Part shown: positions 1 through 7,167 of the stretch, piece by piece
How the letters are laid out: each line of letters opens with the position of its first letter
Numbering within the stretch: position 1 is the stretch's first letter
NCBI GenBank assembly: GCA_028279875.1
Contig: JANQMU010000158.1
Coordinates: 1 to 41,610, forward strand
Source of the DNA: Rhizobiaceae bacterium
GTDB lineage: Bacteria; Pseudomonadota; Alphaproteobacteria; Rhizobiales; Rhizobiaceae
Direction of reading: 5' to 3'
Length of the DNA: 41,610 nt
Notes under the pieces: model-generated
What the model saw: only the letters and a program-made list of their open reading frames with translations
Databases searched by the model: none
Told to the model about the DNA's origin: nothing
Program-made: the position numbers and the translations under genes

Positions 1-296
1 AGCCCCCGCGGCTTCCTCCTTGGGAGGTTTTCCAACGCGGGCCGACGCCGGTTCCAATGGCAGCCATCGAGCAACGGCCCGCATCGAAAAACCTTCACCA
101 TAGCCGAAATCAAAGACCTATTCATTCAATGGCTGCTTCGCGCCGTCATTTCGGTCGTTCCAGCGATTTTTGCGACGACTAAAACCGGACGTCGTCTTTG
201 AAAGGTTTGAGTAATGTCCAGTGAGTCATAATGCCACCTTGGCTTGGAGCAGAACTTCCGGCAAAAGTAGGCTGGAGGATAAAGAGGCTGGTCACA
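1..296. other. window edge without a recognisable gene
   Basis: I see no coding frame that resembles a known family in this stretch. Near the left edge there is a small stem (CCTCC at 15-19 with GGAGG at 23-27, then TTTT) nested inside a CCCGCG/CGCGGG pair. It could be a weak terminator of a gene lying off the left edge, but the stem is only five pairs. Confidence 0.4.
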
Positions 297-902
297 ATGA
301 CGTTGGGAACGAAAGACGCAGACATTCGCGCTGCGCTCCACGCTAAACGATTGCGACGCGCCAAATCTCATCCCAATACGCTTGTGATCGACGAATTGGG
401 CCTTGCTCACGCTCGGAGCCGCATCGACGTGGCCGTCATCAACGGCTGCATCCATGGCTATGAAATAAAGAGCGCCAAGGACAACCTCGACCGATGTGCG
501 ACCCAGATCGAAATCTACCGACAGACGCTCCAAAAGCTCACGTTCGTAGTATCGCCAAAGCATGTCGCAGGCATCATGAGTCATGCCCCCGAATGGTGCG
601 GGGTGATCGAGGCTGAGCGGGGCCCCAGAGGTGGTATCAATCTCCAGGTGTTGCGAAACGCTGCCGCCAATCCCGAAATCGATCCTTTCATGATGGCTCA
701 TCTTCTCTGGCGTGATGAGGTCATTCAACTTCTCGGGCAGATTGGACATACGCCAAAAGAGCTTCGACGCCCGAGAAAACAGCTCTACGAGATGCTGTGC
801 GAGACCATGACCACTCGCGAAATCACTGCTTCCATCCGCGCCTTCATGGCGCAACGCCAGATGTGGAGAGATCGTCCAACACGTGCACGATGTGATGGTT
901 GA
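297..902 (+). CDS. sce7726-type protein, predicted PD-(D/E)XK nuclease
   Basis: The product is 201 residues if translation starts at the ATG at 297, which has an AAAGAGG ribosome-binding site about 6 bases upstream. An upstream in-frame ATG at 231 is less likely. Residues 33-58 carry the PD-(D/E)XK pattern: E33 in IDELG, D44 in RIDVAVI, then E56 and K58 in GYEIKS. The overall look matches the sce7726 family, which is annotated only as a conserved protein and is often found next to sce7725/Beta-type proteins. Nuclease activity is inferred from the motif. The gene converges with the Beta-family gene and their 3' ends overlap by 59 bases on opposite strands. A role in phage defence together with that gene is plausible but unproven. 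Confidence 0.72.
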   Translation: MTLGTKDADIRAALHAKRLRRAKSHPNTLVIDELGLAHARSRIDVAVINGCIHGYEIKSAKDNLDRCATQIEIYRQTLQKLTFVVSPKHVAGIMSHAPEWCGVIEAERGPRGGINLQVLRNAAANPEIDPFMMAHLLWRDEVIQLLGQIGHTPKELRRPRKQLYEMLCETMTTREITASIRAFMAQRQMWRDRPTRARCDG

Positions 903-1935
903 TCGCTACATTCTTCCACCGCGTTAAGTCACTTGGACCAAGTTCCTTACTAGCACATTTGGCAATATAGTTATCTCCGTAGCAATAGCCGCTTCCTTTG
1001 AAGACGCCGGAATTCTCCACCAGTTCCTTACAGTGCTCGTGCATTTGTACTTCATTACCTCGAAACGCGCCGCCTTTACGTACCCACCATGATTCGCTTG
1101 TCGTATAAACAAGCTTGCCGGACGATTTTATCCTACGCATATCTTGAGGTGAGAAATTCGGATGAACTATCGTGTAGTCGCCGTAATTTGGTCGCCTCAT
1201 GCCCGACGGCAATTCGGTGAGAAACGTCTGGAAAAACAACCAGTCGTGACGAGGGAGCACGTCCTGCCCTTTAGGAATGTCCTTGAACGTCTCCGGAATC
1301 GCGGTTCCCAGGAGTACAAAGTTGCGAAACCTTTTGAGATCGCCCAGCCGACGCAGGGCGGCAATCAGCGCGATTGAAAATGTCTCGTAAGGTTTAAAAT
1401 TTGGCTCCCCGAGATCGACGATGAGATCGATTTCGTCTTCATTGACACCAAGCGACGTAAACATAGCGACAACACGGGCAAACGCATCTTTTTTCATAAG
1501 GTCTTCAAGCCGGATGGCAATGGCGACGCCCTGCCCGTCACGCCTGACAATGGCAGCAACGGATTCCGTAAACCTACTTTCGGCATCGAGTCGGATAGCA
1601 GGCATAATTTTGTGGTCTAACAAGGTCCGCAAACCGTCGAACACGTAAGTCATAACGTCGCGGCCGTCATTCATCACGCCATCTGCAATCGCAGGATGAA
1701 CACCAATCCACGCAGGTCTACCGCCCCATTTCTTTTCATATCGGGTGACAAAAGGATGGACGTGCTCATGGATAGTCTTTTTCGGCTGCCAGGAATCGAA
1801 ATCGAACTCGCGCTCCGGGATCGTAATGTATGGAACAATCCGTTCTTTGGCCTTTCGAGCCAAACGCGCAAGGGCTAGAGATTCAGCCTTTCTCCACCGT
1901 AGCGCAGGAACATACATATCCCTAGTCAAGATCAT
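844..1935 (-). CDS. Beta-family (sce7725-like) protein
   Basis: The 363-residue product resembles the Pfam 'Beta protein' / sce7725 group: an N-terminal YVPALRWRKAE segment, alternating hydrophobic strands and helices suggesting a TIM-barrel-like body (for example AIRLDAESR and IDLIVDLGEP), and a conserved aromatic C-terminal half (YGDNYIAKCA). No biochemical activity is established for this family as far as I know. The start at 1935 is chosen because GGAGG lies 9 bases upstream. This start overlaps the end of the upstream XRE-ImmA gene by 14 bases, so the two are probably translationally coupled. Another ATG at 1917 (MYVPAL) lacks a well-spaced ribosome-binding site. It is the last gene of a three-gene minus-strand operon. 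Confidence 0.7.
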   Translation of the reverse strand: MILTRDMYVPALRWRKAESLALARLARKAKERIVPYITIPEREFDFDSWQPKKTIHEHVHPFVTRYEKKWGGRPAWIGVHPAIADGVMNDGRDVMTYVFDGLRTLLDHKIMPAIRLDAESRFTESVAAIVRRDGQGVAIAIRLEDLMKKDAFARVVAMFTSLGVNEDEIDLIVDLGEPNFKPYETFSIALIAALRRLGDLKRFRNFVLLGTAIPETFKDIPKGQDVLPRHDWLFFQTFLTELPSGMRRPNYGDYTIVHPNFSPQDMRRIKSSGKLVYTTSESWWVRKGGAFRGNEVQMHEHCKELVENSGVFKGSGYCYGDNYIAKCASKELGPSDLTRWKNVAINHHIVHVLDDLSTSGVAP

Positions 1936-3199
1936 CGCTCGCTTCCTCCAGCTGCGACCGCACTTGGCCTTGGCCAACCAAGTCATTCAAAATAGTGTAG
2001 TTCCCCCGCTCCTTCCTTATGCGCCCTGCAATTATGCTCGGATCGACGCCAATCGTCTCCGCGTCGATCTTCACTGCCTCATCCGACAGTGCGAAACGGG
2101 AAAGACACTGATCCCATAATGCTTCCGGTATTAGTGCGTCGAGCGCGAAGTTGTCTGCCTCCACCTCGATCGCATCACCGTCATTGCTGCCTTCCTCGTC
2201 AAAGAAGTCGAAGCGCAAACTATCGAAGAGATGCAGGAAGATGTGACCGAGTTCGTGCATCAGTACAAACCAGAAATTGTCCAGGCGGTCATGGCGCAAC
2301 GTAAGCCCTACAACCGGTGTCTCGTTATCGGCGAGCATAGCCGCGCCGTCGAGATACGACCCCGGAAGGTGACGTTCGACGATGAGAACAATGCCTTTCT
2401 CTGCCAACAAATCGCGGGCATGCTTCGGCCCGTCCTTCAAATTTGTGAGGCCCACCAACTCTGGCAACCAACGGTCGTCAAGTTCGAAGGTTGCGATCTC
2501 CTTAGCTTCAGTCTTACTGCGTGCCCGCTCCAGAATGCGTGCCTGCCACGCGAGCAGGGCATACTCGTTAGGTACGTTCCCGCTGTGCATCTTTTTGCGG
2601 TGAAGCGCTGTCGCATATTGTGGTCCGGCCGCGTCCAGGAAATATTCCTTTACGCGCTCAATAGGGTTTGCGCCGCGCGGCAGATCAAACCACTTGCGTT
2701 TGATCATCTCCTTGTAGGGAAGCTCTCCCCAGACGATATCGTCGACATCGCCCCACGCGAACAACGACCCTCCAACCTGCGTAGATCCCTCAAAACTTCC
2801 TGACGCCTTCACGCTGAGCGCTTTCGAAACTTCGATCAGTCGACTAAGGCTTGCGCCCATGTAATCGGTGGCCTCATAGCGCTGTACCTGTTGCGGCTTC
2901 ATTGCAAGTTTTTCGGCGAGATCCGTCTGACTCATGCCGGAGGCAATTCGCGCCTGCACTAGCACACGCGGCAATTCTTCTAGCGCGTAGGATTTTGAAA
3001 ACGAAACCTGGCCGGATTTTAGCAAATTGTACTCGGCAAGCTCAGCCTCGATATCAGCAATCTGGCTTTTGATCCCGTTGATTTCCGTCTGCTTGAGCCA
3101 CGCATGATCAGATGCGCGCGTCTTTGCAGCGGAAAGCGCGTGCCGCAACTTTGCTAGTTGCGCACTCGAAACGCCATACTGTTTGTCGCTGTAAATCAT
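1922..3199 (-). CDS. XRE-family regulator fused to ImmA/IrrE metallopeptidase
   Basis: This 425-residue protein has three parts. Residues about 10-62 form a predicted coiled coil. Residues about 78-128 are a Cro/C1-type helix-turn-helix (ASGMSQTDLAEKLAMKPQQVQRYE). Residues about 255-400 are an ImmA/IrrE zinc peptidase with HELGH at 315-319 and a third ligand in EVEAD at 345-349. In characterised members, such as ImmA of ICEBs1 and IrrE/DdrO of Deinococcus, the peptidase cleaves a repressor in response to DNA damage or a partner signal. Here both activities are in one chain, so it may repress the operon and relieve repression by proteolysis. Its ATG overlaps the stop of the upstream gene (ATGA, 3196-3199), indicating coupling. 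The long N-terminal coiled coil is unusual for short HTH-ImmA antitoxins. Confidence 0.88.
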   Translation of the reverse strand: MIYSDKQYGVSSAQLAKLRHALSAAKTRASDHAWLKQTEINGIKSQIADIEAELAEYNLLKSGQVSFSKSYALEELPRVLVQARIASGMSQTDLAEKLAMKPQQVQRYEATDYMGASLSRLIEVSKALSVKASGSFEGSTQVGGSLFAWGDVDDIVWGELPYKEMIKRKWFDLPRGANPIERVKEYFLDAAGPQYATALHRKKMHSGNVPNEYALLAWQARILERARSKTEAKEIATFELDDRWLPELVGLTNLKDGPKHARDLLAEKGIVLIVERHLPGSYLDGAAMLADNETPVVGLTLRHDRLDNFWFVLMHELGHIFLHLFDSLRFDFFDEEGSNDGDAIEVEADNFALDALIPEALWDQCLSRFALSDEAVKIDAETIGVDPSIIAGRIRKERGNYTILNDLVGQGQVRSQLEEASDDLD

Positions 3200-3675
3200 G
3201 GCTGCACCTTCCCGGTGAGAAGTGGATCGGCCGAAAGCGGAATAGAGATGATCCCTTTTTGTTTTCCGGTGAAACGATCCACTTGGAAAAAATCAACGAA
3301 AGCCTGCCCGACGTCCGTGCATATCATTGAGGACGGAAAGAACTCGCCCTTGAATGCCGCTTTTTGTCCTGCCCGACCGTTCGCAAATTCCAGAAACACA
3401 GGATCAAGCTTGGCCGGTTCAACACCGGCAGGATCCCAACATGCGTCGAAGTCGTTAGGCCGTGGTTTGCCGGTTACATAGCTGCCGTCGAGATAGATCA
3501 TCGGACATCCAGCCAATCTTAGCTTTCCAGAGGCGACAATGAGCCCATCGAAAAGCTCGCGCCGCCAGGCATTTCTTGCAAAAACAGCCGCCACATCTTC
3601 AAGGCTTGCCTCGTGCACGCCAGAAGGCAGAACAGTCCAAGGCGAGCCGGACAATGAGACGAGAGCGGGAATCAT
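3196..3675 (-). CDS. nucleotidyltransferase-like protein (DUF6932 type)
   Basis: From the ATG at 3675 the product has 159 residues. It contains a polymerase-beta-type nucleotidyltransferase signature: G-S in YLDGSYVTG followed by the D-x-D of PNDFDACWD. A second acidic/hydrophobic segment (VDFFQVDRF) lies near the C-terminus. It resembles proteins annotated DUF6932, which often sit next to XRE/ImmA genes. In MNT-HEPN toxin-antitoxin pairs the nucleotidyltransferase is the antitoxin, but no HEPN partner is visible here. There is no clear Shine-Dalgarno sequence before the ATG. Instead an inverted repeat lies just 2 bases upstream, so the message may be leaderless. It is the first gene of the operon, overlapping the XRE-ImmA start by 4 bases. 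Confidence 0.62.
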   Translation of the reverse strand: MIPALVSLSGSPWTVLPSGVHEASLEDVAAVFARNAWRRELFDGLIVASGKLRLAGCPMIYLDGSYVTGKPRPNDFDACWDPAGVEPAKLDPVFLEFANGRAGQKAAFKGEFFPSSMICTDVGQAFVDFFQVDRFTGKQKGIISIPLSADPLLTGKVQP

Positions 3676-3677
3676 GA

Positions 3678-3697
3678 ATACAACAATAATGTTGTAT
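3678..3697. promoter_or_regulatory. inverted repeat, likely operator of the XRE-ImmA operon
   Basis: ATACAACA (3678-3685), spacer ATAA, TGTTGTAT (3690-3697) is a perfect 8-base inverted repeat. It ends 2 bases before the first ATG of the minus-strand operon. Size and symmetry suit a dimeric Cro/C1-type repressor, and the operon encodes one two cistrons downstream. Binding there would cover the start region, giving autorepression. The repeat is seen directly; the regulator assignment is inference. Confidence 0.6.
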
Positions 3698-4231
3698 AAG
3701 GGAAAAAGCAAGTCGGGGAGAGTTTACGTAACTAATTGCCGCCGAATCCTGTTTGGAATGCCAAATAGTACGCCAGAGGGAAGATCTCCCTTACTTAAAC
3801 CGGCTACGCACACCTTTGTGAAAATTAAATGGATCCCTTGCGTCCGCAGTTGCGCTTCGCCGTCGAAAACCTGCCATTCCGCTCCCGGCCCCATTTCGGA
3901 CCTTCGTTCGAACAGCAGCGAATATCCGCTTCCCCCCCCCCCCAACCCGGTCGTCAAGTGCACCGCGGCCAATACCTCAAAAGGACCCGAGGCAGTCGAT
4001 CGACATTCCGGAGCAGTGTATCCGAGAGCGAAGCGCGTTGTGATGTCAGGGAATCGTTTTATGGCGACAAACCGGACTACCCGACTGGGTGCATCATACA
4101 GTGCGATCGGGGGCACCGGGCATGCGTGCAGCAGTAAGCCCGTTTTGCGCAGTCATCCAATGGGCCGTTGCGAGGGCAAACGATGGGTCGATCTGCCGCC
4201 ATCAAACAACCCAACCCCCTCACCACGCGCG
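3698..4231. other. obscure region between accessory operon and tetR
   Basis: About 530 bases separate the operon start from the tetR stop. A minus-strand open frame of up to 130 codons (4116 to 3724) and a plus-strand frame of 102 codons (3829 to 4137) both cross a 12-C homopolymer. Neither resembles a family I know, and neither has a convincing ribosome-binding site. It could be decayed mobile DNA or one small orphan gene. The left part is AT-richer and must contain the promoter of the minus-strand operon. Confidence 0.35.
3932..3943. repeat. homopolymer of 12 C
   Basis: Twelve consecutive cytosines are visible (read as G on the minus strand). If the minus-strand 130-codon frame is a real gene, the tract encodes four glycines and a one-base slip would shift its frame. 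Tracts this long are rare in alphaproteobacterial chromosomes and also prone to sequencing error. Confidence 0.8.
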
Positions 4232-4813
4232 TCAGCTCATCTCGCAATTGAGCAATTCGCCCAACAAATCCCGCCAGTTCGCATCGGACTCGCCGGTCTT
4301 GCTCATCGCCTGTGCGCCGAGATAGAGCCGCGTGATGATCGCGGCCTTGCGGCGTTTCGAGCGTTCGCTGCTGCCGGCCAGCCCGGGGACATCGTGCAGT
4401 GCCTCGAGGATCGCGGCTTCGAGGCGGGCGGACATGGCGGTGGTTCGGGCGACGACCTTGGCGTCGCTCGGCCCGTGTTCGACCATGGCGTTGCAGACGA
4501 AACAGCCGCGCCGCAGGGTCTTGTCGCCGTGCCCGGTTCCCTCGAACAGCTGCAACAGCCTGGCGGCTCCACTTCCCTTCGACGTATCGGCAAGGAGCGC
4601 CACGGCGGCGCTGATGCAGGTTCGGTCATAGCGGTCGAGCGCCGCCAGATAGGCTGAATGCTTGTCACCGAACGCCTTGTAGAAGGAGCCGCGGGTGAGG
4701 CCCATGGCATGCAGCAGGTCGGGCAGGTTTGTCGCCGCGTAGCCGAGGCTCCAGAATATCTGCATCGCGCCGTCGACGGCGGTGTCCATGTCGAATTCAC
4801 GCGGTCTGGCCAT
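4232..4813 (-). CDS. TetR/AcrR-family transcriptional regulator
   Basis: The product is 193 residues from the ATG at 4813 (MARPREFD), where TetR homology begins. An upstream in-frame ATG at 4849 adds 12 residues without similarity. Residues about 10-55 are the TetR helix-turn-helix, including FWSLGYAATNLPDLLHAMGL and GSFYKAFGDKHSAY. The C-terminal ligand-binding domain contains CFVCNAMVEHG, typical of the AcuR/NemR-like branch, where cysteines may sense electrophiles. That sensing role is inference. The gene is divergent from the YHS-domain gene, with a small palindrome at 4850-4862 between them that could be its operator. Confidence 0.88.
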   Translation of the reverse strand: MARPREFDMDTAVDGAMQIFWSLGYAATNLPDLLHAMGLTRGSFYKAFGDKHSAYLAALDRYDRTCISAAVALLADTSKGSGAARLLQLFEGTGHGDKTLRRGCFVCNAMVEHGPSDAKVVARTTAMSARLEAAILEALHDVPGLAGSSERSKRRKAAIITRLYLGAQAMSKTGESDANWRDLLGELLNCEMS

Positions 4814-4849
4814 GCGTCTTCCGTTTCCCGAGATGGCGCAAATCAGCAT

Positions 4850-4862
4850 ACATCATTGATGT
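4850..4862. promoter_or_regulatory. small palindrome between tetR and YHS gene
   Basis: ACATCA-T-TGATGT is a perfect 6-base inverted repeat around one central base, about 37 bases upstream of the tetR start. TetR proteins bind this kind of site in divergent promoters, so it is a candidate operator. No other support is available. Confidence 0.4.
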
Positions 4863-5011
4863 GATAGGCGCCCGGCCGGGTTTTTCAATCAAGTCGCGGT
4901 CACATTGATTTGTTTTGTACCAATTGGTTCCTAATTATACAACCCTCGCATCCACCGATTCCGGAAACCCGGATCCCTGGCTCACATTGTTTCTCAACCA
5001 AGGAGATCGAG

Positions 5012-5491
5012 ATGTTCAAAGCAATCGCCACAGCCCTCGCTGGCTTGGCCGTTTCCGCCACGCTGTTCGTTTCCGCTTTCGCCGCCGGTGTCGATGTCAA
5101 TGCCACCAGCACCGGGCTGGCGTTGCGAGGCTACGACCCGGTGGCCTATTTCACCAAGGGCGCGCCGACGCCGGGCGATTTTCAGATCACCGCTACCCAC
5201 AATGGCGCGACCTATCGCTTCGCCAGCGAGGAAAACAAAGCGCTTTTCGTGGCCGACCCGGACGCCTACGCACCGGCCTATGGCGGCTACTGCGCGTTCG
5301 GAACGGCGATGGGCTTCAAATTCGACGGCGACCCGCATCTGTGGCGGATCGTCGACAACCAGCTCTATCTGAACCTGGCACCGGGCATCCAGAAACGCTG
5401 GGAGGCCGACCGCGCCAACCTGATCGTCTCCGCCGATGACAAATGGCCCAAAATCGCCGACAAGACGCCGGAAGAGCTGCAGGCTGAGTAA
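5012..5491 (+). CDS. secreted YHS domain-containing protein
   Basis: The 159-residue product starts at the ATG at 5012, preceded by AAGGAG at good spacing. Residues 1-24 form a Sec signal peptide ending near SAFAA. The mature part holds a YHS domain with the hallmarks YDPVAYF (41-47), YRFASEENKALF (68-79) and YGGYCAFG (90-97). It ends in a WRIVDNQLYLN segment (111-121). YHS domains are linked to metal binding, but this periplasmic group has no settled function. It is divergent from tetR and closed by a strong terminator, so it is probably monocistronic and may be the TetR target. Confidence 0.88.
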   Translation: MFKAIATALAGLAVSATLFVSAFAAGVDVNATSTGLALRGYDPVAYFTKGAPTPGDFQITATHNGATYRFASEENKALFVADPDAYAPAYGGYCAFGTAMGFKFDGDPHLWRIVDNQLYLNLAPGIQKRWEADRANLIVSADDKWPKIADKTPEELQAE

Positions 5492-5519
5492 CACCGGCAA
5501 TGCCGACCATCCTCCCCGG

Positions 5520-5552
5520 GACCGGGCGGCGGTTTCGCCGCCCGGTCTCTGG
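5520..5552 (+). terminator. rho-independent terminator after the YHS gene
   Basis: A perfect 12-base stem (GACCGGGCGGCG at 5520-5531, CGCCGCCCGGTC at 5536-5547) closes a GTTT loop and is followed by TCTGGTTTTGTT. The T run is imperfect, but the stem is very stable and the position between the YHS stop and the rplY promoter fits. Confidence 0.8.
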
Positions 5553-5587
5553 TTTTGTTCATGCGCCAAAGCCACAAAACCGGGGCC

Positions 5588-5616
5588 TTGCATAGCGGCA
5601 GACCCTCCGCTATATA
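5588..5616 (+). promoter_or_regulatory. sigma-70 type promoter of rplY-pth-ychF
   Basis: TTGCAT at 5588-5593 and TATATA at 5611-5616 are separated by exactly 17 bases. The predicted transcript starts near 5623, giving a leader of about 115 bases before rplY. It is the best-looking promoter in the window. Confidence 0.7.
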
Positions 5617-5739
5617 GCGCGCGTCCGCGCAGACACCCTTGGAGGCAACGCGGATGGGGCGGCGAAAGCCGCTCGATGTTTTTCAGGGGGTGAAACACGC
5701 CCGAAAGACACTCCAGACAGAACCTCGAAAGGACTAGCC

Positions 5740-6405
5740 ATGAGCGACACCTATGAGCTCAAGGCCGAGGCGCGCGAACGGGTCGGTAAGGGGTCCGCCC
5801 GGGAACTTCGCCGCAACGGTAAGATTCCTGCTGTCATCTATGGTGACAAGCAACCTCCCCTCTCCATCGCCCTTCCCTACAAGGATGTGACGATGAAAAT
5901 CCATGGCGGCGGCTTCATGACGACGATCGCGACCATCGATGTCGGCGGCGACAAGATCCGCGTGCTGCCCAAGGATTACCAGCTCGACCCGGTGCGCGAC
6001 TTCACCATGCATGTGGATTTCCTGCGCATTTCGAAGAACACATCCGTGACCGTCGACGTTCCGGTGCACTTCATCAATGAAGAGGAATCGCCCGGCATCA
6101 AGCGCGGCGGCGTGCTCAACACGGTCCGCCACACCGTCGAGGTGAACTGCCCGGCCGAATCCATTCCCGATGCCTTTATCGCGGATCTCACCGGACTCGA
6201 TCTCGGCGACGGCATTCACATATCGAACATCACGTTGCCCGACGGTGTCGAGCCGACCATCACGGATCGCGATTTCACCATCGCCACCATCGCCGCACCC
6301 GCCGGCCTGAAGAGCGAAGAAGACGCTGCTGCCGAAGAGGAAGCTGACGCGGAAGCCGCCGAAGAGGCGACCACGGAGGAAGAAGAGGAAGGCGGCGAGG
6401 AATAG
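5740..6405 (+). CDS. rplY: 50S ribosomal protein L25/general stress protein Ctc (bL25)
   Basis: This 221-residue protein is the long form of bL25, which binds 5S rRNA in the large ribosomal subunit. Residues 1 to about 95 are the L25 beta-barrel (LKAEARERVGKGSARELRRNG at the start, PAVIYGD following). Residues about 96-190 are the TL5/Ctc C-terminal domain (FLRISKNTSVTVDVPVHF, TVEVNCPAESIP). From about 195 on there is a strongly acidic Glu/Ala tail, as is usual in alphaproteobacteria. AAGGA lies 8 bases before the ATG. It heads an operon with pth and ychF. Confidence 0.97.
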   Translation: MSDTYELKAEARERVGKGSARELRRNGKIPAVIYGDKQPPLSIALPYKDVTMKIHGGGFMTTIATIDVGGDKIRVLPKDYQLDPVRDFTMHVDFLRISKNTSVTVDVPVHFINEEESPGIKRGGVLNTVRHTVEVNCPAESIPDAFIADLTGLDLGDGIHISNITLPDGVEPTITDRDFTIATIAAPAGLKSEEDAAAEEEADAEAAEEATTEEEEEGGEE

Positions 6406-6437
6406 CCGCCTGTTCCCCGTGAACGGAGACCGTTGCC

Positions 6438-7163
6438 ATGCTGCTGATTGCAGGCCTTGGGAATCCGGGTCCACGCTATGCAAAGCATCGCCACAATATC
6501 GGCTTCATGGCGGCGGACGCGATTGCCCGCCGCCAGGACTTCCCCAAATGGTCCAGCAAATTCAAGGCCGAGATCGCCGAAGGGCGGATTGGCGACGAAA
6601 AGGTCCTGCTGATCAAACCGCAGACCTTCGTCAACCTGTCCGGCGAGGCGGTCGGACAGGCGCTGCGGTTCTACAAGCTGTCGGCCTCTGATCTAATCGT
6701 CATCTATGACGAGCTCGACCTGCAGCCAGGCAAGGCGCGGCTCAAGACCGGCGGCGGCAGCGGCGGCCACAACGGCATCAAATCGATCGACGCCCATTGC
6801 GGCAAGGACTACCGCCGCCTGCGCCTCGGCATCGGCCATCCCGGCCACCGGGAACAGGTCAACAATCATGTCCTCGGCGATTTTGCCAAGGCCGACCATC
6901 AATGGCTGGACCCGCTGCTGGAGGCCATCGGCGACCATTGCGACCTGCTGGTCCGCGGCGAGGAGTCGAGTTTCCTCAACAAGCTGGCGCTGGCAATCGG
7001 CAACGGTTCCGCCGGCGGATCGGCAAACCGCGCCGACAGCCCCCGGCGGCCGAAGGAAGCGAGATCCCATATCCGCGCCGCCCGCCAGGCGCCGTTTGCC
7101 GCACCGCCGCAAAAGGGCCCGATGGCCGATATGCTGAAAAAGCTTCTCGGAAACAAGGATTAG
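6438..7163 (+). CDS. pth: peptidyl-tRNA hydrolase
   Basis: Pth cleaves the ester bond of peptidyl-tRNAs released prematurely from ribosomes, recycling tRNA. The 241-residue protein has the family's N-terminal GLGNPGPRYAKHRHNIGF with N9/H19, the PQTFVNLSG motif (N66), D91 in YDELDL, and GGHNG with N112. These match the catalytic His-Asp pair and tRNA-binding Asn residues of E. coli Pth. The C-terminal 45 residues are a basic, proline-rich extension not found in the ~195-residue E. coli enzyme but common in rhizobial Pth. A GGAGA site lies 8 bases upstream of the ATG. The gap to rplY is 32 bases, consistent with one operon. Confidence 0.97.
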   Translation: MLLIAGLGNPGPRYAKHRHNIGFMAADAIARRQDFPKWSSKFKAEIAEGRIGDEKVLLIKPQTFVNLSGEAVGQALRFYKLSASDLIVIYDELDLQPGKARLKTGGGSGGHNGIKSIDAHCGKDYRRLRLGIGHPGHREQVNNHVLGDFAKADHQWLDPLLEAIGDHCDLLVRGEESSFLNKLALAIGNGSAGGSANRADSPRRPKEARSHIRAARQAPFAAPPQKGPMADMLKKLLGNKD

Positions 7164-7167
7164 TGTG

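Noticed and set aside
3539..4657. 372-codon plus-strand open frame across the accessory region and tetR
   Set aside because: It runs antisense to the nucleotidyltransferase-like and TetR genes, crosses the C tract, and has no recognisable domain or ribosome-binding site.
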